Assembly: GCF_000612625.1 (NCBI RefSeq)
Contig: NZ_CCAS010000007.1
Coordinates: 62,001-126,000, forward strand
DNA from: Neobacillus jeddahensis
Lineage (GTDB): Bacteria > Bacillota > Bacilli > Bacillales > Cytobacillaceae
Reading direction: 5' to 3'
Length of the DNA stretch: 64,000 nt
The notes under the pieces are model-generated. The model did no database searches. It saw only the letters and a list, made by a program, of their open reading frames with translations, and was not told where the DNA came from. Each line of letters begins with the position of its first letter. Position 1 is the stretch's first letter. Below are positions 35,498 to 43,461 of this stretch, one piece after another. The position numbers were made by a program, and so were the translations under genes.

Positions 35498-36176
35498 ATA
35501 TCGAATTGCGTTAGCGGGGAATCCAAATACAGGTAAAAGCACCTTATTTAATGCACTGACTGGACTTAGACAGCATACTGGAAATTGGGCGGGAAAGACT
35601 GTTTCCCTTGCGCAAGGGAATGTGGAATATAAACACAAAACTTTTCATTTGATTGACCTCCCAGGGACATATTCACTGTTTTCCAATTCAACGGATGAAG
35701 AAGTAGCGCGAAATTATATAGTTTTTGAAAAACCGGATGTTACACTTGTTGTCTTAGATGCCACTTCACTGGAACGGAATTTCAATCTTGCCTTACAAGT
35801 ACTAGAGATGACGAAAAATGTGGTAATTTGTATCAATCTAATTGACGTAGCTGAACAACAAGGGATCCAGATAAATGAACGTCTGCTGACCAATCGCTTA
35901 GGAGTTCCGGTCATCAAAATTTCGGCGCGAAATAAAAAGGGGTTTCCGTTGCTTCTCGATACAATTGATCGTATTGTGACAGGAGCAATAGAATGTAATC
36001 CAGCACCGATGACCTATCCTCCCATGATAGAAGATAAAATTAAGCTGATTGAACCAAAAGTGCGTGAGCTTGTAGGAAATGAGATATCTTCACGGTGGGT
36101 TTCACTTAGATTGTTAGATGGAGACGAGACATTACTTAATGAAATTAGTAAACGATTGGTGCCAGAGGAGGGGTAA
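35487..36176 (+). CDS. feoB1: FeoB GTPase domain as a separate protein
   Basis: This 229-residue protein holds the N-terminal G domain of FeoB and part of its helical regulator region. GTPase motifs are G1 GNPNTGKST, G2 region GNWAGKTV, G3 DLPGTYSL, G4 NLID and G5 SARNKKG. In most bacteria this is fused to the membrane permease in one chain of about 650-800 residues; here a stop codon at 36176 is followed 3 bases later by the ATG of the membrane part. The intergenic GAGGAGGGG is a proper ribosome binding site. The break therefore looks like an established gene split and not a sequencing error. Relatives with split FeoB occur in other Firmicutes. Confidence 0.9.
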   Translation: MVNEYRIALAGNPNTGKSTLFNALTGLRQHTGNWAGKTVSLAQGNVEYKHKTFHLIDLPGTYSLFSNSTDEEVARNYIVFEKPDVTLVVLDATSLERNFNLALQVLEMTKNVVICINLIDVAEQQGIQINERLLTNRLGVPVIKISARNKKGFPLLLDTIDRIVTGAIECNPAPMTYPPMIEDKIKLIEPKVRELVGNEISSRWVSLRLLDGDETLLNEISKRLVPEEG

Positions 36177-36179
36177 GCA

Positions 36180-37553
36180 ATGAGCATACAAGATCTTTAT
36201 ACCGAGGCTCAGGCTTTGTCGACAGCCGAGCTAAGGGATGATGTTGTTCAACATCTATACGAACGAAGTCATAAATTATGCCATGAAGGGATTTCTTATA
36301 CGAAAACGAAGCGGGATACGCGGACAGAAAAACTTGATGCCATTTTTACTTCACCTATTTTTGGCTTCCCAATTATGATTGTAATGCTAGGCGTCCTGTT
36401 TTATTTAACCATCGCTGGGGCCAACATTCCATCTTCGATTCTCGCTGAGTTTTTTGGTTTCCTGGAGGGGTATTTAACCTCCTTATTTACCTATCTTCAC
36501 GCTCCTGATTGGCTTCATGGGATGTTGGTTCTCGGTCTCTACCGTGGAACGACGTGGGTGATTAGTGTAATGCTGCCGCCGATGGCTATTTTCTTCCCTG
36601 CTTTTTCACTCCTAGAAAATTACGGCTACCTACCGCGAGTTGCTTTTAATATGGATCGATTATTTAAGCGAGTAGGAGCACATGGGAAGCAATCATTAAC
36701 AATGGCGATGGGATTCGGCTGTAATGCCGCTGCCGTTATCTCCACTAGAATTATTGAATCACCTCGCGAGCGGATGCTGGCAATCCTGACAAACAATTTT
36801 GTCCCATGTAATGGTCGGTGGGGAACGCTAATTGTGTTAGCTTCCTTGTTTATGGCAGCCAATTTTACTGGGGGCATAAAATCACTTGTCACCACTGGGG
36901 TCATCGTTGGAATTGTCTTATTTGGGATTATCGTCACTTTCTTTGTCTCATGGGTATTGTCTAAAACGGCCTTGAAAGGAATACCGACGCACTATACGTT
37001 AGAAATGCCACCGTATCGGAAACCAAAAATCTTTGATACCGTTATACGTTCATCACTAACGAAATCCTGGTCTGTTTTAGTAAGGGCAGTTAAAGTGGCC
37101 GCGCCAGCCGCCATTCTCACCTGGGTGTTTGCGAATATTTACATTGGCGACACCAGTATTCTTATGTACGCAGTAGAATTCCTTGACCCGTTTGGTAAAA
37201 TGCTCGGTCTTGATGGGTACATCCTGATGGCCTTTATTCTTGGCTTACCAGCAAATGAGATCGTCCTTCCCATCCTATTAATGGGGTATTTATCTACAGG
37301 TTCTTTAACGGAAGTAGATAACCTCGTTGATTTAAAGCAAATTTTTCTGGATCATGGTTGGACCTGGTTAACCGCCTTGAACATGATGTTATTTTCTCTG
37401 CTTCATTATCCATGTGGAACAACTTTATTAAATATTTATAAGGAAACGAAGAGTAAAAAATGGACATTTCTGGCCTTCGCCATCCCAACCGTCCTGGCCA
37501 TCCTAGTTCCCCTTATCATCACGCAAACGGTGAGAATGTTTGATTTGATGTAA
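36180..37553 (+). CDS. feoB2: FeoB membrane permease domain as a separate protein
   Basis: The transmembrane half of the ferrous iron transporter, 457 residues with about eight spans. It begins with the helical linker (MSIQDLYTEAQALSTAELRD) and then the first span. The Gate motifs typical of FeoB are recognisable, with a changed sequence: GFGCNAAAVISTRIIESPRE followed by TNNFVPCNGRWG, and later GLPANEIVLPILLMGY. LTALNMMLFSLLHYPCGTTL is the second conserved cysteine-containing region. It is translated from GAGGAGGGG at ideal spacing directly after the GTPase gene and presumably reassembles with that protein at the membrane. A strong hairpin follows at 37605. Confidence 0.9.
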   Translation: MSIQDLYTEAQALSTAELRDDVVQHLYERSHKLCHEGISYTKTKRDTRTEKLDAIFTSPIFGFPIMIVMLGVLFYLTIAGANIPSSILAEFFGFLEGYLTSLFTYLHAPDWLHGMLVLGLYRGTTWVISVMLPPMAIFFPAFSLLENYGYLPRVAFNMDRLFKRVGAHGKQSLTMAMGFGCNAAAVISTRIIESPRERMLAILTNNFVPCNGRWGTLIVLASLFMAANFTGGIKSLVTTGVIVGIVLFGIIVTFFVSWVLSKTALKGIPTHYTLEMPPYRKPKIFDTVIRSSLTKSWSVLVRAVKVAAPAAILTWVFANIYIGDTSILMYAVEFLDPFGKMLGLDGYILMAFILGLPANEIVLPILLMGYLSTGSLTEVDNLVDLKQIFLDHGWTWLTALNMMLFSLLHYPCGTTLLNIYKETKSKKWTFLAFAIPTVLAILVPLIITQTVRMFDLM

Positions 37554-37604
37554 AATGGAGAATATATAAAGTCTGGAGGCTGAATCTTAGCAAAATCCAG
37601 TCAA

Positions 37605-37660
37605 ATGAAGAAAGGTAAGCACTGTTTATCAGGCCTACCTTTCTTCATGTTTGTACACTT
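37605..37660 (+). terminator. Terminator of the feo genes
   Basis: ATGAAGAAAGGTA (37605-37617) and TACCTTTCTTCAT (37636-37648) are a perfect 13-bp stem with an 18-base loop, then TTTGTACACTTTT. Confidence 0.7.
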
Positions 37661-37728
37661 TTACGGTATATTTGAAATATTACTATTGGTAGTGTCATAA
37701 TGAGTGTCAAAGAGGAGGTGGATGATCC

Positions 37729-38253
37729 ATGCGATTACGTGGAAAGAAAATTGTTAGCCTTGTTCATCATGATTTTGAAGATCTTGAATTGTGGTATCCG
37801 ATATTACGATTACAAGAAGAGGGAGCAATCGTGCATTTAGCTGGAGAAAAGGTACAGGAAAAGTATATTGGCAAATACGGTGTTCCTGCTGTCGCTGATT
37901 ATTCCTATAGTGAGATAAACGGAGAGAAGTACGATGCCATCCTTGTACCTGGAGGCTGGGCACCTGATAAAATTCGGCGGTTTCCAGAAGTTCTTTCACT
38001 TATTCAGGATTTTGAAAAAAATAAAAAGCCAATCGGTCAAATTTGTCACGCTGGCTGGGTTTTGATTTCAGCTAAGGTGTTACAAGGGAAAAAGGTAACC
38101 AGCACACCTGGGATAAAAGATGACATGGAAAATGCTGGAGCGACTTGGTTGGACGAGCCTGTGGTGGTTGATGGTCACCTTGTTTCAAGTCGTCGACCTC
38201 CAGACCTTCCTGATTATTTGCGAGAGTTTATAAAGATAGTAGAACAAAAATAA
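37729..38253 (+). CDS. PfpI/DJ-1 family class I glutamine amidotransferase-like protein
   Basis: A cytoplasmic protein of 174 residues with the DJ-1/PfpI fold. The nucleophile elbow is GQICHAGWVLIS, with C106 and H107; the acidic partner is E18 in DFEDLELWYP, and ILVPGGWAPD is the conserved loop. Members act as glyoxalase/deglycase-like stress enzymes or, rarely, proteases; the activity of this one cannot be read from sequence. GAGGAGG precedes the ATG with good spacing. It is monocistronic, followed by a 15-bp terminator. Confidence 0.88.
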   Translation: MRLRGKKIVSLVHHDFEDLELWYPILRLQEEGAIVHLAGEKVQEKYIGKYGVPAVADYSYSEINGEKYDAILVPGGWAPDKIRRFPEVLSLIQDFEKNKKPIGQICHAGWVLISAKVLQGKKVTSTPGIKDDMENAGATWLDEPVVVDGHLVSSRRPPDLPDYLREFIKIVEQK

Positions 38254-38258
38254 TCCAT

Positions 38259-38305
38259 AATCAAGCAGACATGAATTTCTCTCGTACATGTCTGCTTGAT
38301 TATTG
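38259..38305. terminator. Bidirectional terminator
   Basis: Perfect 15-bp inverted repeat AATCAAGCAGACATG (38259-38273) and CATGTCTGCTTGATT (38287-38301), between the PfpI-like gene and the convergent 38346 gene. Confidence 0.8.
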
Positions 38306-38345
38306 GAGTTTCCCTTGTGTGAGCCCAAGTCCATACATAATAAAA

Positions 38346-38642
38346 TTATGCCAATTTTTTAATCTCTTCCGTCACCACAAAAGCAAGGTCATCGTTCCCG
38401 AACAACGATAAAACCCCCAACAACGTCTCATCGGATACTTCTCCTGCCTCTTCTTTCGGTACTGTCAGCTCCAATGCTTCTTTCAATGCAGGATTGGCCG
38501 ATTGATTTGGGTAGGCCCGCAAGTATAATTCTTCAGGATTTAGTTCATGATTCACACACCATTGCGCAAAGATGAGAATCATCATTTTTTCTTCCCCTTG
38601 AAAATGTTGAATAATCTTTTCTTCTACCTCTTTAGGATTCAT
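38346..38642 (-). CDS. Small conserved hypothetical protein (98 aa)
   Basis: Not recognised beyond resemblance to short conserved Bacillus proteins. It is acidic and helical (MNPKEVEEKIIQHFQGEEKM, AQWCVNHELNPEELYLRAYP), with no signal peptide or membrane span. AAAGGAG precedes the ATG on the minus strand. It is a single gene, convergent with the PfpI-like gene and divergent from the DUF1292 gene. Confidence 0.72.
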   Translation of the reverse strand: MNPKEVEEKIIQHFQGEEKMMILIFAQWCVNHELNPEELYLRAYPNQSANPALKEALELTVPKEEAGEVSDETLLGVLSLFGNDDLAFVVTEEIKKLA

Positions 38643-38763
38643 ATCGAAGTCTCCTTTAAATGCTTTCTAAGTTCATTATAAGAAATAGTAAATTTGTTTT
38701 AAAGTATTCTTTTATGAGATACTATTGATCGTAATACTTTTTAATAAGAGGTGGATGATAAAC

Positions 38764-39042
38764 ATGAGTAAAATTGAAGTTGGCGAAATTTTTACGATTA
38801 GTGATGAAAACAATGATGAACAGGAAGTAGAAGTACTAGGTGTCATGACGATCGAAGCGAAGGATTATGTTGCTGTCGCTTTTGCGGAAGATGTGAAGGA
38901 AGATACAGAAGACGACATTGATATCTTCTTTTTAAAGGTTGATGAAGATGGCGATTTTTCAGCAATTGAAAGCGATGAGGAATTTGATAAGGTTTCTGCC
39001 GCATTCGACGAATTGATGGATGAAGAGGAAGACGAAGAGTAA
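38764..39042 (+). CDS. DUF1292-family protein (YrzB-like)
   Basis: A very acidic protein of 92 residues that matches the DUF1292 pattern: EIFTISDENNDEQEVEVLGV, a central strand DYVAVAFAEDV, an acidic stretch, FFLKVDEDGDFSAIESDEEFD and a run of Asp/Glu at the end. Family members are small, soluble proteins of unknown role in Firmicutes. The start chosen, MSKIEVGEIF, follows AGAGGTGG; the longer reading from 38725 has no ribosome binding site. Confidence 0.82.
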   Translation: MSKIEVGEIFTISDENNDEQEVEVLGVMTIEAKDYVAVAFAEDVKEDTEDDIDIFFLKVDEDGDFSAIESDEEFDKVSAAFDELMDEEEDEE

Positions 39043-39173
39043 TGTGTGAATGGAGAGGGATTACATCCTCTCTATTTTTGTATTATATAAATACTTTTTT
39101 CCATAATTATGCATGTATAAAGATTGGTAGGGAATACTTCAAAGAAGAATACCTTACAAAGGAGAATGGCATC

Positions 39174-39419
39174 ATGATTGAAGTAGGAACGAAATATCAA
39201 ATTTCACAAGGTGCAAAAGGATTTTTTAATTCTGCTGAAACGATGACGGTGAAAAGTAATAATGGGGTGACTGTCCAGTTTACACTCGGTGATAGTAAAG
39301 GACGTGGTTCGATGCCGATTGAACACCTGAACTATATGTTGAAAAAGTCTAACTTAACGCTAATCCCCAACAAAAGATCTTTATTGAATTCGGACTTGAA
39401 TGAAGAACAAATAAGTTAA
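39174..39419 (+). CDS. Small hypothetical protein (81 aa)
   Basis: Not recognised. This soluble protein of 81 residues has a small beta-barrel-like pattern (MIEVGTKYQISQGAKGFFNS, VKSNNGVTVQFTLGDSKGRG). The ATG at 39174 has AAAGGAG 7-9 bases upstream; the frame extends further upstream without a site. It follows the DUF1292 gene and is closed by a terminator, so it could be co-transcribed with that gene or have its own promoter. Confidence 0.65.
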   Translation: MIEVGTKYQISQGAKGFFNSAETMTVKSNNGVTVQFTLGDSKGRGSMPIEHLNYMLKKSNLTLIPNKRSLLNSDLNEEQIS

Positions 39420-39426
39420 CCGTCAG

Positions 39427-39460
39427 GCATTGCTTCGAAAAGAGGTAATGCTTTTTTTAT
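39427..39460 (+). terminator. Terminator after the 81-aa gene
   Basis: GCATT/AATGC stem with an imperfect extension (39428-39451) and a run of seven T. Confidence 0.7.
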
Positions 39461-39507
39461 CCAATCTCATATTTTAGAATAAAAGCAAGAGAGGAGTGAT
39501 TTCATTT

Positions 39508-40305
39508 ATGGATACAAAAAGTATCACACTACAGGGAGCTACGCTTACATACCAGGATAAAGGAAAAGGGAGTCCCATTATTCTATTGCATGGCTTTTGT
39601 GGTAGTTCACGTTATTGGGATAAAGTAATTCCCGAGCTGGCGAAACATTACCGCGTGATTGCCCCGGACCTACCTGGGCATGGCGGAACATCTGACGATT
39701 TAGCAGTTGATTCAATTGAAGAGATTGCTGATTTGCTAGACGCCTTAATGGAGGAATTGAAGATAGACAAAGTGACCGTGTTTGGGCACTCATTAGGAGG
39801 ATATATTACCCTCGCCTTTGCTGAAAAATACAGTCATCGTTTAAATGGATTTTCCCTTATCCATTCCACGGCCCATCCTGATACAGACGAAGCCAAAAAA
39901 GGGCGGACTGCGAATGTAGCTAAAGTAAGAAAGGATGGGATTAAGCCGCTCATTGATGGTTTAATACCCAAGCTATTCTCTCCAAAACACCTGGGGACGG
40001 ATTATGTGTTAACAGCGCAGGAGATTGGTAATGAAACAACAAAAAAGGGTGCTATGCAAACACTGGTTGCGATGAGGGATCGACTAGATCGTAACGAGAT
40101 CTTAAAAACAACCACTTTACCTGTGCTTTTGATTGCGGGGGATCAAGACCAAATTATCCCAGCTGACAAAACTTTTTCTGTAAGTAAAGAAAATATTCAG
40201 CAAGTAATCATAAAAAATAGTGGTCACATGAGTATGTTTGAAAATCCTAACGAACTAACAAAGGTCATAAAAGACTCTTTATCCATAACTGCTGAGCTTG
40301 ATTAG
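39508..40305 (+). CDS. Alpha/beta-fold hydrolase
   Basis: A 265-residue alpha/beta hydrolase. The oxyanion-hole region is ILLHGFCGSSRYW, the nucleophile elbow FGHSLGGY with S95, the catalytic acid lies in LLIAGDQDQIIP and the histidine in NSGHMSMFENP. The cap region (about 125-185) is short and helical. The substrate is unknown; relatives include esterases, peroxidases and lactonases. The start at ATG 39508 is chosen over the GTG at 39496, which overlaps the GAGAGGAG site. It is monocistronic, with a terminator shared with the convergent gene. Confidence 0.88.
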   Translation: MDTKSITLQGATLTYQDKGKGSPIILLHGFCGSSRYWDKVIPELAKHYRVIAPDLPGHGGTSDDLAVDSIEEIADLLDALMEELKIDKVTVFGHSLGGYITLAFAEKYSHRLNGFSLIHSTAHPDTDEAKKGRTANVAKVRKDGIKPLIDGLIPKLFSPKHLGTDYVLTAQEIGNETTKKGAMQTLVAMRDRLDRNEILKTTTLPVLLIAGDQDQIIPADKTFSVSKENIQQVIIKNSGHMSMFENPNELTKVIKDSLSITAELD

Positions 40306-40340
40306 TTGTCATTTCAGTTAGTCCACGTTAAAAGCGAAAT

Positions 40341-40373
40341 GAAAACCCCAACCAGATTGTGGTTGGGGTTTTC
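40341..40373. terminator. Bidirectional terminator
   Basis: GAAAACCCCAACCA (40341-40354) and TGGTTGGGGTTTTC (40360-40373), a perfect 14-bp stem between convergent genes. Confidence 0.88.
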
Positions 40374-40382
40374 ATTTAATCT

Positions 40383-40769
40383 TTACTCCACTGGGGAAGT
40401 ACCTACATATGTACCATTTACAAACACCGCCATAATTTGAACACGATCCTTATTGATGAATGGAACCCCAACAAGTACTTGTCCGGATTGGTTATCTTTA
40501 ATCACTTCGATGTCTTCAGTAATATTCCAAACGAATCCTTCTTTTAATTGATTTACAACCGTATTCAAAAACGCTTTACTAGTGATTAGATTTAGAACAA
40601 TTTTAGTTTTTTCTTTTCCCACAACAGTCGAAACATCGCAGCCACAGTCATCTTCATGTGATACGGCAACTTTAGGGCTGATTTCAGCTGCTTTAGCTGT
40701 ATTCCCTGTCGTCATAAATAAAGACAATGCTACCAACACACCACATAAAACGGTTAAAAATTTCTTCAT
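40383..40769 (-). CDS. Secreted protein with a CGC motif, unknown function (128 aa)
   Basis: The N-terminus is a clear secretion signal: MKKFL, a hydrophobic stretch, and AKAAE as a likely cleavage site near residue 28. The mature part is about 100 residues, with HEDDCGCDVSTVVGKEKTK containing the only two mature cysteines, one residue apart. The remainder (ITSKAFLNTVVNQLKEGFVW ... VQIMAVFVNGTYVGTSPVE) is alternating strand/helix. I do not recognise a family. The gene stands alone, with GGAGGAAG before the ATG. An extracellular role is likely; whether it is enzymatic, signalling or toxic cannot be judged. Confidence 0.75.
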   Translation of the reverse strand: MKKFLTVLCGVLVALSLFMTTGNTAKAAEISPKVAVSHEDDCGCDVSTVVGKEKTKIVLNLITSKAFLNTVVNQLKEGFVWNITEDIEVIKDNQSGQVLVGVPFINKDRVQIMAVFVNGTYVGTSPVE

Positions 40770-40890
40770 CTAGTCTTCCTCCTATTTTTTAAACTCCTAT
40801 TCTACATTCTCTTTTTTTCGACAATTCCCTTCAATAAATTTGAAAAAATCTTCTAAAATGGCAAAAATTATAACATTTTGTGACATTTGA

Positions 40891-40902
40891 GTGTCAGGTA
40901 CC
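40891..40902 (+). repeat. Degenerate GTGTCAGGTACC copy of the dispersed palindrome
   Basis: One base differs from GTGTCAGGCACC. It lies between the convergently and divergently arranged genes at 40383-40769 and 41007-42170. Confidence 0.55.
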
Positions 40903-41006
40903 AAATTCTCATTTATGGGTGATGGAATTTAGTGCATAGACTTCGCGATTATATAATCAAAAAAGCTGCATTCTCTATGATGAGAAGTACAGCCTGATTA
41001 GGATTG

Positions 41007-42170
41007 TTATTGTTTTGCAGTATAGTATTTTAGAGGGGTTGTGCTGGATTGCGTTAGGGTCTCGAATATCGTACTTGTTAAGCTATTGTCCCCTTGTGCA
41101 TCAAGGCCAATCTCCCAGCACATCATCCCGCCGAAACCATGATTTAGCGCTAACGTTGTTTTCATTTTCATGGTTGTCCCGCCATTATAGTGATAAGTAG
41201 TACCATTCATGCTAACGGTGTCCTTCGAGGCATTGTCCGCGTCCTGATTAATAATGGCTCCATAGGATACTTGTTTAATCTTCGGATCTTCAGGCTGGGC
41301 GTAAAAAGGTACACCTAACACTAATTTTTCCTTTGATAGATGGTGCGTTTCAAATAAATCAGACCAATAATTTACAATTTTCTCTGTAAAGGGATAAGGT
41401 GATAAATTTGCGGCGTTGTAACTGCCATCCCATTGACCGTCATAGGCCATAATATTGACATGGTCAACATCTTGGAACATTGATGGTTCATAGACAACAA
41501 AGCCAATTTCCGTTAATGTCACGGCATGAATCTTTGAATAGACAGCGACTGATAATTCTTTTTTCTTAGGGTGCAGTTGTGCCCCCAGCTCTTTAGCAAA
41601 CGCCGCAAGATTAACGGCATCAGCTTGAGAACGAGGATGTTCAAAATCGATATCAATGCCATCTAGTCGTTCTCGATCTACTATTTTTGTTAATTCATTT
41701 ACGAGTTTTGTCCTCGAAGTAGGATTTGAAATAGCTGTTTTAAAATATTCATAGGATTCACCACCGTTGATGTGAAACCATCCTCCTACTGCTAACATCA
41801 CTTTAGTATGAAATTTTTCTGCATGGGCAACGGTGGCCCGTAGATTTGTTAGTGCAGAATCCCCATTAAGTAAAACTTCACCCTCCTTTGTCGGGTGGGC
41901 AAAAGAAAAGATAACATGTGTTAATTTTGAATAATCGACGATAGTGGGATCGCGAAAATCCTGTACATAACCGATCAGTACTTTAGATGATTTTTTTTCT
42001 AGCTTCGGTAATTCTTTCGATTGCGGCTGAATCGTCGATTTAGGTGCCTGCTTTATATGAATATTTTCTTTTGGGTTATTGTTTTTTGCTACATAAATAC
42101 CAGTAATAATTCCTCCGATGAAGGTAATCGCAATTACCAGTGTTAGAAGGAAGGATCGTTTCTTAATCAC
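41007..42170 (-). CDS. Membrane-anchored glycoside hydrolase family 18 protein
   Basis: A 387-residue protein with a single N-terminal membrane span (SFLLTLVIAITFIGGIITGI), a linker of about 35 residues, and a GH18 barrel. The catalytic motif is DGIDIDFE; other family strands are VLIGYVQDF, VMLAVGGW, VNIMAYDGQWDG, LVLGVPFYAQP and GFGGMMCWEIGLDA. GH18 enzymes cleave chitin or peptidoglycan-type N-acetylglucosamine bonds with substrate assistance. Being anchored outside the cell, it may act on peptidoglycan or scavenged chitin. The D-x-D-x-E triad is intact, so activity is plausible. GAGGAGGAACC precedes the ATG. Confidence 0.88.
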   Translation of the reverse strand: MIKKRSFLLTLVIAITFIGGIITGIYVAKNNNPKENIHIKQAPKSTIQPQSKELPKLEKKSSKVLIGYVQDFRDPTIVDYSKLTHVIFSFAHPTKEGEVLLNGDSALTNLRATVAHAEKFHTKVMLAVGGWFHINGGESYEYFKTAISNPTSRTKLVNELTKIVDRERLDGIDIDFEHPRSQADAVNLAAFAKELGAQLHPKKKELSVAVYSKIHAVTLTEIGFVVYEPSMFQDVDHVNIMAYDGQWDGSYNAANLSPYPFTEKIVNYWSDLFETHHLSKEKLVLGVPFYAQPEDPKIKQVSYGAIINQDADNASKDTVSMNGTTYHYNGGTTMKMKTTLALNHGFGGMMCWEIGLDAQGDNSLTSTIFETLTQSSTTPLKYYTAKQ

Positions 42171-42369
42171 AATGGTTCCTCCTCATTTTTTCTCATCCTT
42201 GAAATTGTAACAAAAAAAGGAGCTAAATTGATTGGTAATATCCACCGCTCTACGCATCAATAAGTCATAAACCGTTAATTTATTTGAATAACTATGTTAG
42301 TTTTTGATATAATCATAAGGTTAATGTTAAAAACATAGTAAATTTTTATTAAGTGTAAGGTGGTTAATC

Positions 42370-43317
42370 ATGAAACAAGAATATAGAGTGTTACTGTATT
42401 ATAAATATGTTCAAATAGAAAATCCTGAAGAATGTGCGAATGAACACCGCGAATTCTGTACTGATTTAGGTCTGAAAGGCCGAATTATTATTGCGGCCGA
42501 AGGAATAAATGGAACGGTGTCAGGCACCATTGAGCAAACAGACGCGTATATGAAATATATGGACGAACATCCACTGTTTGCCGGAACTATTTTTAAGATA
42601 GATGAAGCTTCTGAGCATGCATTTAAGAAAATGAAGGTTCGCTACCGCCCAGAACTTGTCACTTTGCGTTTAGAGGATGATTTGGATCCAAATGTGGTTA
42701 CTGGAAAACATTTAAAACCATCTGAGTTTTTTGCGGAAATGCAAAAAGAGGATACAGTGGTGATTGACGCTCGAAATGATTACGAATATGATTTAGGTCA
42801 TTTTAGAGGGGCCGTTCGTCCTGATATCTTGAATTTCCGAGATTTACCCCAATGGATTCGTGACAATAAACAGGAATTTGAAGGCAAAAAAATTCTTACC
42901 TATTGTACAGGCGGGATTCGTTGTGAAAAATTCTCGGGCTGGCTTCTGAAAGAAGGCTTTGAAGATGTTTCTCAGCTGGATGGTGGTATTGTCACCTACG
43001 GGAAAGACCCTGAGGTGCAGGGGGAACTATGGGATGGACAGCTCTATGTATTCGATGAGCGGATTAGTGTCCCGATTAATCGAAAAGAAAAAGTCATTGT
43101 CGGCAAGGATTATTTCAATGGTGAACCATGTGAGCGCTATGTGAATTGTGCCAATCCTGAATGCAATAAGAAGATTCTCTGCTCCGAGGACAACGAACAC
43201 AAGCATTTACGTAGTTGTTCGCATGAGTGCAGAGTTCATCCAAGCAACCGTTATATTGCTGAACACGGTTTAAGTGAAGAAGAAGTAAATGAACGACTTA
43301 TGGCGATTCATTCTTAA
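42370..43317 (+). CDS. trhO: tRNA uridine(34) hydroxylase (rhodanese-like, TrhO/YbfQ)
   Basis: Member of the UPF0176 rhodanese family, which hydroxylates U34 of some tRNAs in bacteria. The 315 residues comprise an N-terminal ferredoxin-like domain ([35 protein letters not shown]), a rhodanese domain with the reactive C179 in [17 protein letters not shown], and a C-terminal cysteine-rich zinc-like tail ([18 protein letters not shown]). The stretch GINGTVSGT is encoded by a sequence containing GGTGTCAGGCACC, a coincidence with the dispersed element. It has its own ribosome binding site (AAGGTGG) and stands alone. Confidence 0.9.
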   Translation: MKQEYRVLLYYKYVQIENPEECANEHREFCTDLGLKGRIIIAAEGINGTVSGTIEQTDAYMKYMDEHPLFAGTIFKIDEASEHAFKKMKVRYRPELVTLRLEDDLDPNVVTGKHLKPSEFFAEMQKEDTVVIDARNDYEYDLGHFRGAVRPDILNFRDLPQWIRDNKQEFEGKKILTYCTGGIRCEKFSGWLLKEGFEDVSQLDGGIVTYGKDPEVQGELWDGQLYVFDERISVPINRKEKVIVGKDYFNGEPCERYVNCANPECNKKILCSEDNEHKHLRSCSHECRVHPSNRYIAEHGLSEEEVNERLMAIHS

Positions 43318-43461
43318 TCGTTAATAAGGGAAAGCAGGTCATAAAATGGCCTGCTTTTTTCTATATATAATAAGACGAGTAAGCGTAAATTTAGTATGAT
43401 GAAATATATGTGACTTGAAAAGTTTGAAAAATAATACAATGATCGATAAAGGAGTAGTCAT

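Noticed and set aside
35487-36180. FeoB break as a sequencing or frameshift error
   Set aside because: A stop codon, ribosome binding site and ATG are arranged in normal fashion between the parts, which is more consistent with a true gene split.
40383-40769. Bacteriocin precursor call for the secreted CGC protein
   Set aside because: No processing, immunity or export genes are adjacent, and the sequence shows no leader motif of a known class.
42516-42528. GGTGTCAGGCACC inside the trhO gene, as an inserted repeat copy
   Set aside because: It encodes the conserved GTVSGT segment of the protein in frame, so it is a coding coincidence and not an insertion.
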